The notes under the pieces: generated by a model
Databases searched by the model: none
What the model was told of the DNA's origin: nothing
The model's input: the letters and a program-made list of their open reading frames with translations, nothing else
Shown here: positions 57,601 through 64,000 of the stretch, in pieces
How the letters are laid out: every line of letters starts with the position of its first letter
Numbering within the stretch: the first letter of the stretch is position 1
Position numbers and translations under genes: made by a program
Source: Planctomycetota bacterium
GTDB taxonomy: Bacteria; Planctomycetota; UBA8108; UBA1146
Assembly: GCA_016776905.1 (NCBI GenBank)
Contig: JADHSM010000013.1
Coordinates: forward strand, 44,001 to 108,000
Direction of reading: 5' to 3'
DNA: 64,000 bases

Positions 57601-58100
57601 AAGGTATTCAGGCACCAACCCGACAAGGCTCCGGTTGCTCCACCAGGAAAAATATCTTGGCAACGAAGAGTCCAGTCGCCGATAGAACTTCCAGAAGCAA
57701 GATCTGACAGGGAGCCTGGACCCGAAGGTTGCATTCGACAGCCGGAGTCCCAAGGGATGGTGTTATTCGGAGCACCACCATCATCGAAGATAATATTGAT
57801 GAAGTCGTTGGAGCCTCCCCCTTGGTCATGAAGTCTGACCAAAGTTCCATTGGGAGAGATAATCTCTGCGACGACGTCGTCGATGTAGTCATGAGCAATA
57901 TCTACAAGAACATCTACGTCTACGACCGGTTCATCGATGGTGACATTGATGATGAGTTCTGTTGGAGCAGCAGGATCTTCAGATATCGGGATCGCAGCAG
58001 GTAAATTTGTACACTGTGTGATGTCCGCATGGATCTTTGGCCCGAAGGCAATGTAAAGGCCAATGAGGGCGAATCTCAAAATTGATTTCGAAGTGCACAT
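54696..58100 (-). CDS. Large secreted protein with three P-domains, Fn3-like modules and a dockerin-like tail
   Basis: 1134 residues. Signal peptide about 1-25. Three proprotein-convertase P-domains (about 30-175, 270-415 and 605-735), each with phrases of the type DVLVDIAHDYIDDVVAEI, LVRLHDQGGGSND and GDWTLRCQDIFPGGATG ... WCLN. Each is followed by an fibronectin-III-like module (TLTWNNPQTYDGFEIY). Near 780-1040 is a region I cannot assign (VIWIGETGG, VIWLGSDLFGPYNVG). The C-terminus has the dockerin-like pair RGDVNNDGGRNVADAVYQ and CNDDGGVNVADAVFLL. No subtilisin domain is present, though P-domains usually follow one. Probably cell-surface. Confidence 0.85.
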   Translation of the reverse strand: MCTSKSILRFALIGLYIAFGPKIHADITQCTNLPAAIPISEDPAAPTELIINVTIDEPVVDVDVLVDIAHDYIDDVVAEIISPNGTLVRLHDQGGGSNDFINIIFDDGGAPNNTIPWDSGCRMQPSGPGSLSDLASGSSIGDWTLRCQDIFPGGATGALSGWCLNTFNLNASGAVLAPQNFLCRDLGGTGTIEMSWSNPQVYDDIQVLSGGNLIDVLAGDATTYNLPTGTVGTSQTLCLLPSLGGAIPCTTTCYSLTTQAVTPSLEFCSTSGAVVGNTVPETLDVISITDDLEIGDLQVQVDIQHPFVGDLVVDLIHAGTTVRLHDENGGAATRIEATFWDLGAAQGTTGINCGCPLQPTGPGVLGDFNGSNTLGDWTLRVDDVFSGGGPRIGSLNSWCLRAFELGSVSNLVCDTPSGSSTSTLTWNNPQTYDGFEIYANGILETTLPGGTTSSYVTDPQTIPSQVIYCITPLLTGELVPQNCCESNYLVEPVSELRASAEPGTGVVTASWVSTTIYDQINIYIGGNFEATIPGSSTTWTGGSPQVPGTSEVCIEGIQNGNVSDLTCKNLVLLQARDYSACREPGSVINQAVSPITDIIFVANNSLIGDIDVLVDIRHPFIGNLSLDLASPGGVGIRLHDFLGGSDADINLVYANGAPANAGPYNCGCAMEASGPGSMQDFINTSSLGPWIMSIEDDYPGNIATFDRWCLQFDAGCQVFPPQNPNAVSNGTDITLSWTSPSAYDEIQLIRNGVLIATGIPGGSTSFVDTPPAGSHTYEIIGFDFAQGCSNTSLPITAGAGITDVIWIGETGGNILSGEILADSLSQLGRVVITVSEFTPDLLDRTGIPEVLWACLGTYPERYELTAADGLLLSEIHTGDIGLNGSQDRPPVSIYIESNDAWGYDPQTIFANYDGVENTTFGNVENGDDSLVNLVGADSGFGLDMSLFDSVYPQDSAGNDYTDRLIPCDINPDLGGDRSGVIWLGSDLFGPYNVGTYYDSDIAPVICQTWEIGGYSNDLFQILPLYLTALANSTNPPLDPQFIRGDVNNDGGRNVADAVYQLASLFVPGSPAISCRDAGDCNDDGGVNVADAVFLLSNLFIPGSLPIPAPGTTLECGLDPTDDALDCNSTGSSCP

Positions 58101-58102
58101 AG

Positions 58103-58114
58103 GAGGTATACCTC
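58103..58114. promoter_or_regulatory. 12-bp palindrome covering the ribosome binding site of the P-domain gene
   Basis: GAGGTATACCTC is perfectly palindromic and ends 2 bases before the P-domain ATG, covering its purine-rich GGAGAGG site. It might fold in mRNA or bind a protein and so control translation. Confidence 0.35.
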
Positions 58115-58353
58115 TCCGATTGGTTGAAACAGAGCCTATTCGTCATACATATCTGGCTCAGTCGAGAGAACCCCATCTCAACAGAGATTCTCCATCAATA
58201 CTATAATAACGTTGGAATTGGATATTTTGGAATAGATCGTAGGGCGGAAAAATTGTCTGAAAATCTCTTCAGGAGGCTTCTCGCCTGAGTGGAGGAAGTC
58301 GTTAGAATGCCACAGATCAGTATTTTTGCGATGAATATAGGGGAGGATCAACG

Positions 58354-60996
58354 GTGTCTAGCACTGAAACACCCATGATGCGTCAGTTTCATGCCGCTAA
58401 GAAAGATCATCCGGAAGAAGTACTCTTTTTTCGTATGGGTGATTTTTATGAGATGTTCTTTGACGATGCTCGTCTCGTATCAGAGCTGCTGGGCATCACT
58501 TTGACCTCCAGATCCAAGGACCGCAGTGGCCATAAGATTCCCATGGCGGGTATTCCCGTGAGAAGCGTTGATTCTTATATCCAGAGACTCGTCGAGGCAG
58601 GGCATCGGGTTGCGATTTGTGAACAAGTAGAAGATGCGGCGGAAGCCAAAGGGATCGTGGATCGTAAGGTCGTAAAAGTCGTGACTCCTGGAACATTTGT
58701 TCCGGAAGAGAGTCTCGAAAATCATTCTCCTATTCATCTTGCTGCTTATCGTCCGGCTTTACAGGGGCTGGGCGGACTGGCCTGGATCGATTTGTCGACA
58801 GGTAAATTCCATTGCCAGAACCTGGAGGAGGGTCAAGGAACAGAGAGTCTTCTTGCCATACAGCCGAAGGAGATTCTGGTTCCAGAAGGCTTCGATATTT
58901 CTGATGACCCATTACTCAACTGGTTAAAGGCCTATCTCCCTGCATGCACAACGACTCGATGGCCAGAATGGCACTTTGAGCATGAATCTGCCCGGCAGAG
59001 ACTGCTCGCCCATTTCTCCGTCTCGACTTTGGACGGGTTTGGTGTTGAACATTTACGCGGAGGATTGGGGACAGCAGGGGCACTTCTTGAATACCTCAAT
59101 CAAACTCAAAGGCAGTCTCTCGCTCATGTTACGACTCTCAGATCAACGGGCGAACAAAAGCGTTTGGGACTGGATGCTTCCACGCATCGAGCACTGGATC
59201 TTCTGGAAGTGGCGAGAACGGGTGAACGCCAAGGGTCATTGCTGGGACTTCTTGATAGAACTCGGACGGCGATGGGGGCAAGGCTCCTGAGGGAGTGGCT
59301 TCAATCTCCGCTTGCGGAATCTGATTTAATTCGTTTAAGGCAAACAGCTGTGGCGTGCCTGGTCCGTGATCGGGAAGTGACCGTCAGGCTTCGATCGGTG
59401 CTCGCAGAGATCAGGGATGTCGAAAGATTGGCATCTCGATTACCCATGGGGAGAATTCACGGACGCGATCTGCGCGCATTAGCGTTGTCATTGAAGGCGA
59501 TTCCTGAGCTGAAAGATACTCTTAGGGATCTCGAACCTCTCCGGTTCAAGGAGTTAGAAAAAGACCTCGATGCCGATCTTGCTCAAGCGGTCGTCGAGCG
59601 TATCGAAGAAACCATCATCGAAACACCACCGCTCACTTTATCTGAAGGTGGCGTGATCAAAGATGGATTTGATCCAGGGTTAGATGAGTTGAGGTCGATC
59701 TCAAATGACGGTGTCTCGTGGATGGCAAGGTTCGAAGCAGAGGAGTCCAAAAAGACCGGCATTCCCACACTCAAAGTAGGCTACAACCGGGTTTTTGGCT
59801 ACTTCATTGAAGTGACTCATTCACATTCTGATCGCATTCCAGAATCATATATTCGAAAACAGACTCTGAAGAATGCTGAAAGATATATCACACCTGAACT
59901 TAAAGAGATGGAAGAGAAGGTGTTGGGGTCGCGAGAGCGTGCCGATCAGCTAGAACAAGAACTATTCCAGCAACTGCGTTCCGAATTGACGCGTCATATC
60001 GGTTTGTTTCAGTCTGTTTCAGCTCTGGTTGCAGAGGTAGATGTTTATCATTCTCTGGCGTTGATCGCATCGGAAGAGCAGTGGTGTCAGCCTGAAATCC
60101 TCGATGAGCCGATCATGGAGGTTGAAGAGGGATTCCACCCCGTTGTGGGTGCCGGCCCAGCCAGAGCCTCTTTCACGCCCAATGATATTCAAATCGGTCG
60201 TCAGGAATCATTGGCGATGATAACGGGCCCTAACATGGCCGGAAAATCGACATATATTCGTCAGGCGGCGTTGATCAGTATCTTGAGTCAAATGGGATCC
60301 TTTGTTCCTGCAGCAAAGGCTCGAATCGGAATCGCCGACAGGATTTTCACGCGAGTAGGGGCTGCAGACGATCTGATACATGGTCAATCCACCTTTATGG
60401 TCGAAATGGTTGAAACGGCACGGATCCTTCACAATGCCACCGAGAGATCCTTGGTGATATTAGACGAGGTCGGGCGAGGGACCAGTACTCATGATGGTGT
60501 CTCTATTGCATGGGCTATCGCCGAAGACTTGGCCAAGAGGGTGAAGTGTCGAACGTTCTTTGCGACTCATTACCATGAGTTAGTCGCTCTCGAGGATCTG
60601 CTTCCAGGACAGGTGGTGAATTTAAGGGTGGAAGTCAAAGAGTGGAAAGACGAAATCGTCTTTTTGCATAAGATTCAAAAGGGGTCCGCCGACAAGTCAT
60701 ACGGGATTCACGTGGCACGATTGGCAGGAATACCCTTCGCTGTTCTGGAAAAGGCGAGACTCATACTGGCAGACCTCGAATCGAAAAGTGGCAAGGTATT
60801 GAGTGCGAGTGTTTCTGAATCTGAATCAGAAAAGGCATCAGTGGTCCTGACTCAACAGGGTCTCTTCGATAAAGCGGAGAGTGAAGTTCTGACGAAGTTA
60901 CTTGAAATGGATGTCGACGAGACCACTCCGAAGGAAGCTCTTTCATTCCTATATGACCTGAAACAGTTGGCAAAAATTCCCTTCATGTCTCGATAG
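58354..60996 (+). CDS. mutS: DNA mismatch repair protein MutS
   Basis: Recognises mismatches and recruits MutL. 880 residues from GTG 58354 (GGAGGATCAAC upstream). The N-terminal mismatch-binding domain has VLFFRMGDFYEMFFDDA with the Phe-x-Glu (F-Y-E) and GIPVRSVDSYIQRLVEAGH. The core and clamp follow; the ATPase has Walker A TGPNMAGKSTYIRQ (about 625-638), VGAADDLIHGQSTFMVEM, Walker B VILDEVGRGTSTHDG and ATHYHEL. Length is normal. Close to the family throughout. It is not linked to mutL (13.5 kb). A perfect TATAAT occurs at 58202-58207 upstream, but without a clear -35. Confidence 0.96.
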   Translation: MSSTETPMMRQFHAAKKDHPEEVLFFRMGDFYEMFFDDARLVSELLGITLTSRSKDRSGHKIPMAGIPVRSVDSYIQRLVEAGHRVAICEQVEDAAEAKGIVDRKVVKVVTPGTFVPEESLENHSPIHLAAYRPALQGLGGLAWIDLSTGKFHCQNLEEGQGTESLLAIQPKEILVPEGFDISDDPLLNWLKAYLPACTTTRWPEWHFEHESARQRLLAHFSVSTLDGFGVEHLRGGLGTAGALLEYLNQTQRQSLAHVTTLRSTGEQKRLGLDASTHRALDLLEVARTGERQGSLLGLLDRTRTAMGARLLREWLQSPLAESDLIRLRQTAVACLVRDREVTVRLRSVLAEIRDVERLASRLPMGRIHGRDLRALALSLKAIPELKDTLRDLEPLRFKELEKDLDADLAQAVVERIEETIIETPPLTLSEGGVIKDGFDPGLDELRSISNDGVSWMARFEAEESKKTGIPTLKVGYNRVFGYFIEVTHSHSDRIPESYIRKQTLKNAERYITPELKEMEEKVLGSRERADQLEQELFQQLRSELTRHIGLFQSVSALVAEVDVYHSLALIASEEQWCQPEILDEPIMEVEEGFHPVVGAGPARASFTPNDIQIGRQESLAMITGPNMAGKSTYIRQAALISILSQMGSFVPAAKARIGIADRIFTRVGAADDLIHGQSTFMVEMVETARILHNATERSLVILDEVGRGTSTHDGVSIAWAIAEDLAKRVKCRTFFATHYHELVALEDLLPGQVVNLRVEVKEWKDEIVFLHKIQKGSADKSYGIHVARLAGIPFAVLEKARLILADLESKSGKVLSASVSESESEKASVVLTQQGLFDKAESEVLTKLLEMDVDETTPKEALSFLYDLKQLAKIPFMSR

Positions 60997-61722
60997 TTCG
61001 ATTATTTTCTTTAATCGCTTCCTGTTTGCTACGAGGCTTGTATTGCCTGTGGCTAATAGTGGTCACTTCGTATGCACTTAGAGAAGTGGATATGCGAAAT
61101 ACAAAGGTATTCGTTTTTAGTAAATATTGTGGGGTACAGCCCGCTGGGTTTCATTCATGTAAGCGACAAAATTTTAAGGGTTTATGTTTTCCACCTTGGA
61201 TGAGCAGCGACCCCTTCTTCGACGAGGTCATAGAAAGACATGATTGACATTGCGAACTGTTTTGTCGCCATGAATATGCAAGTCATTATTGCGTGAACGG
61301 ATTGAGGTTCTCGGTATTTGATTCGCTGCCTTCAGGATGTTTTTTTGTTTGAAGCCCGACGTTATGCCTTATATTTGATTGAGTGAGAGTGTGTGTGTGT
61401 GATCTCGTTATTCGTGTATTGGGATGTGTGTGGGGCAGCAAAAGCATATAGCAATTTGTTTTCCAACGCTGGGCTTTAGTGCTTTCTCTTTCCGTGTTTC
61501 ATGGGTTTCGTTTTCTCCTCTTCGATAAATATATGGTGTATCAGAAATCTATCTCCAGATTTTGGGGAACCATTTGAATACGAGTGGTTCTAAAAGGGGG
61601 GTCGGTTTTCTGATCTCGTTTGTGTAATGATTTTAGAAATTAAGAATTAGTCACAGTCCAGCATTCACGGAAATCAACGATCGTCGTTTTGATTTCTTGC
61701 TAGCTTTTTGTGAGGAGTGTTT
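60997..61722. other. AT-rich intergenic region of 726 bases
   Basis: No gene supported. The region is visibly more AT-rich than its neighbours, has a GT dinucleotide run near 61389-61401 (GTGTGTGTGTGTG) and several short T runs. GAGGAG at 61712-61717 is the ribosome binding site of the next gene. It may hold a long leader, a small RNA or promoter elements, none of which I can define. Confidence 0.6.
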
Positions 61723-64000
61723 ATGAGTTCGCTCAAGTCTTTGGCGCGCACCGGTGTGCCAGTTTTGGTTATCTGTTTTGTTCTGGGAATGAGTTCTCAG
61801 GCTCAGGCAAGTTTCCTGATTCCGATGCTGCCCGTTTTCCCAATGGGAAGCGACTGCAACAACAACGGAATCGATGACACCATCGATATTTCAAATGGGA
61901 CCAGTCTCGATTGTAACCTCAACGGGCTTCCCGATGAGTGTGACGTCGATAACAGTGGTTGTATCGGTTGCGGATCTTCCGCTGACTGTAACACCAACGG
62001 AGTTCCCGATGAGTGTGATATTTCTGCAGGGACTGCGAAGGATTGTGACGGCAACGGGGTTCCCGATGCTTGCCAATTCGTGAGCGGATTCGATTGCAAT
62101 AACAATGGAATCTTGGACCCCTGTGAAGTGACGCTCGGCGCACCTGACTGCAACGGTAACCAGGTCCCTGACGAATGTGACACGGACTGTGATTCCAACG
62201 GCACTCCCGATGATTGCGAGATCACAGCGGATCCTTCGAAGGACTGTGATGTTGATGGAATCCTCGACCTTTGTGAGTACAGCGCGGAGTTAGGTGGAAA
62301 TGCCGCTCTCGATTGTAATAACAACGGAGCACTCGATTCTTGTGATCTTCAAGATGGAACCAGTTTAGATTGCGATTCAAACAATACTCCTGACGAGTGT
62401 CAGATTAACGCAGATCCAAGTATTGACTGTGATATTGATGGAAACATCGATTCCTGTGAAACAGATACAGATCTTGACGGAACCATCGATGATTGCGATA
62501 CCGACGACGATAACGACGGTGTGCTCGACGGCGCTGATAGTGCTCCGCTCGATAAGTTCATCTGTGGTGACACGGATATGGACGGTTGTGAAGACTGCGT
62601 AAGCGGCTCCTCCGATCCGGCCAACGACGGAACCGACACTGATGGTGACGGAATCTGTGATTTGACCGATACCGATTCCGACGGTGACGGGGTGGCAAAC
62701 GGCGATGACAGTGCGCCACTCGACAACACCGAGTGTCGTGACGCGGACGCTGACGGCTGTGACGACTGCTCCAGCGGAACCGACAACCCTGCCAGCGACG
62801 GAACCGACACCGATGGTGACGGTCAGTGCGACGCCGGTGACGTCGACGATGACAATGACGGCATCCTCGACGGGGCAGACACCAATAGCCTTGATCCGAA
62901 CATCTGCGCCGATGCGGATGGAGACGGCTGTGATGACTGTGCTGTAGGAGTCGATGGCTTCGGTCCCCTTGCGGATAACGACGCCAGCAATGACGGCACC
63001 GATACCGACGGCGATGGAACCTGTGATGCATCCGACACCGACGACGACGGCGACGGAGTTGCCGACGGCGCCGACAACGCTCCGTTAGACTCTTCCAGTT
63101 GTTCTGACACCGACGGTGATGGCTGTGACGACTGCAGCGTAGCCAATACCTACGCTCCAGCGAATGACGGCTTCGACTACGACGGTGACGGTCTTTGTGA
63201 TCTGGGAGACACCGACGACGACGACGACGGTGCCCTAGACGGTGCAGACAGCGACGACAACAACGCCAATGTCTGTTCCGATACCGACATGGACGGCTGC
63301 GACGACTGCACCAACGGATCCTACGCTCCGGCCAACGACGGAACCGACTTTGACGGAGACGGTCTCTGTGACGTGGGTGATACCGACGACGATAACGACG
63401 GTGCCCTTGACGATGTCGACAGCGACGACAACAACGTCAATGTTTGCTCCGATACTGATATGGATGGTTGTGAGGACTGCTCCAATGGAAGTTACGATCC
63501 GGCCAATGACGGAACCGACTTCGACGGAGACGGTCTTTGTGATCTGGGAGACACCGACGACGACGACGACGGTGCCCTAGACGGTGCAGATAGCGACGAC
63601 AACAACGCCAATGTCTGCTCCGATACCGACATGGACGGCTGTGACGACTGTTCCAATGGTAGTTATGATCCGGCGAATGACGGAACTGACACCGATGGTG
63701 ACGGAACCTGCGATGTGACCGACACCGATATTGACGGTGACGGATCTGATAACGCTTCCGACAGCGACGACACCAACGCCAATGTTTGCTCCGATACTGA
63801 CGGTGACAGTTGTGACGACTGCTCCGGTGGTAGTTACGATCCGGCCAATGATGGAACCGATACCGATAGTGACGGTACTTGTGACCTCACCGATACCGAT
63901 ATCGACGGTGACGGACTTCTGAACGACTGCGACGCCGACGACTACAACGACGGCACCGTAGAAGGCACCGACTGCAACTCAGACGGTAAAGAAGACAGCT
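61723..64000 (+). CDS. Secreted acidic repeat protein, thrombospondin type 3-like, C-terminus cut by window edge
   Basis: The frame is open from ATG 61723 (GAGGAG 5 bases upstream) to the right edge, 759 codons so far. Signal peptide: VPVLVICFVLGMSSQAQA (about 12-29). Residues about 40-260 have short DCNNNGIDD / DCNTNGVPDECD units. From about 280 on come longer units with paired Cys (VCSDTDMDGCDDC, NGSYDPANDGTDFDGDG, LCDLGDTDDDDDGALDG), rich in Asp and calcium-binding in type, as in thrombospondin type 3 repeats. It is extremely acidic. Likely a rigid calcium-dependent surface or extracellular stalk; what it carries at its C-terminus is not in the window. Confidence 0.85.
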   Translation, partial: MSSLKSLARTGVPVLVICFVLGMSSQAQASFLIPMLPVFPMGSDCNNNGIDDTIDISNGTSLDCNLNGLPDECDVDNSGCIGCGSSADCNTNGVPDECDISAGTAKDCDGNGVPDACQFVSGFDCNNNGILDPCEVTLGAPDCNGNQVPDECDTDCDSNGTPDDCEITADPSKDCDVDGILDLCEYSAELGGNAALDCNNNGALDSCDLQDGTSLDCDSNNTPDECQINADPSIDCDIDGNIDSCETDTDLDGTIDDCDTDDDNDGVLDGADSAPLDKFICGDTDMDGCEDCVSGSSDPANDGTDTDGDGICDLTDTDSDGDGVANGDDSAPLDNTECRDADADGCDDCSSGTDNPASDGTDTDGDGQCDAGDVDDDNDGILDGADTNSLDPNICADADGDGCDDCAVGVDGFGPLADNDASNDGTDTDGDGTCDASDTDDDGDGVADGADNAPLDSSSCSDTDGDGCDDCSVANTYAPANDGFDYDGDGLCDLGDTDDDDDGALDGADSDDNNANVCSDTDMDGCDDCTNGSYAPANDGTDFDGDGLCDVGDTDDDNDGALDDVDSDDNNVNVCSDTDMDGCEDCSNGSYDPANDGTDFDGDGLCDLGDTDDDDDGALDGADSDDNNANVCSDTDMDGCDDCSNGSYDPANDGTDTDGDGTCDVTDTDIDGDGSDNASDSDDTNANVCSDTDGDSCDDCSGGSYDPANDGTDTDSDGTCDLTDTDIDGDGLLNDCDADDYNDGTVEGTDCNSDGKEDS
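62563..63957 (+). repeat. Eight tandem 57-codon (171-bp) repeats inside the acidic protein gene
   Basis: The first Cys codon of each unit lies at 62563, 62734, 62905, 63100, 63274, 63445, 63616 and 63787, giving spacings of 171, 171, 195, 174, 171, 171 and 171 bases. The last four units are nearly identical in protein and very close in DNA, implying recent duplication or gene conversion. Confidence 0.9.

Noticed and set aside
62563..63957. CRISPR-like regular repeats
   Set aside because: The 171-base period is coding, in frame throughout, and the units vary at synonymous sites; there are no spacers.

Overview
The window looks like a chromosomal segment of a Gram-negative bacterium, most likely an uncultured (probably marine) member of the Planctomycetota. 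This is inferred from three things: secreted proteins ending in dockerin-like calcium-binding pairs of the RGDCN-D---DLADA type, a von Willebrand factor/NHL/coiled-coil membrane gene set, and lipopolysaccharide genes (kdsB, an MsbA-like exporter, two glycosyltransferases). Genes are dense, many overlap by the 4 bases ATGA, GTGA or TTGA, and GTG and TTG starts are common. I saw no tRNA, rRNA, IS element, phage gene or CRISPR array.

Layout. 1-7.1 kb: four tandem minus-strand secreted proteins with cohesin-like or beta-propeller regions and C-terminal dockerin-like pairs; the first is cut by the window edge. 7.3-9.5 kb: asnS and nadD (minus). 9.8-21.5 kb (plus): ald, a polyprenyl diphosphate synthase, moaC, folD, mutL, a DAHP synthase, a YmfF/YmfH-like M16 pair, a dicarboxylate symporter with a PDZ-like insert, and efp, closed by a strong terminator. 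21.5-24.1 kb (minus): mutY, an amidinotransferase-fold hydrolase and a uracil-DNA glycosylase, all overlapping. 24.2-34.5 kb (plus): aroC, an AhpD-like protein, a membrane coiled-coil protein, an NHL lipoprotein, a VWA protein, a GT2 glycosyltransferase and an ABC exporter. 34.8-37.8 kb (minus): a sugar aminotransferase, a sugar epimerase and queC. 37.9-43.6 kb (plus): GT4, kdsB, pyrG, a DUF1844 protein and metG. 43.6-53.1 kb (minus): the cutA-moeA-FHA/metalloprotease-hypothetical-rluA-mobA-chaN run. 53.3-64 kb: a membrane-anchored unknown, a 1134-residue P-domain protein, mutS, a 0.7 kb AT-rich gap, and a very acidic thrombospondin-3-like repeat protein cut by the right edge.

Most notable. 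Two neighbouring genes are each interrupted by one in-frame TGA that looks like a selenocysteine codon. In the AhpD-like gene (25294-25848) TGA replaces the second Cys of the catalytic CxxC (C-H-Y-U-I-H-S-H). In the next gene (25981-27588) the TGA is followed, 21 bases later, by a perfect 7-bp hairpin capped by GGUC, the apical loop of the classic bacterial SECIS element. The first fits a known selenoprotein family; the second, in a VWA-linked membrane protein, would be a new one if confirmed.

Other points: a single-chain FHA-transmembrane-HExxHxxGxxH protein inside a fully overlapping operon with molybdenum-cofactor genes; cohesin-like and dockerin-like modules in the same secreted chains; and mismatch and base-excision repair genes (mutS, mutL with an endonuclease motif, mutY, UDG) spread over the window.
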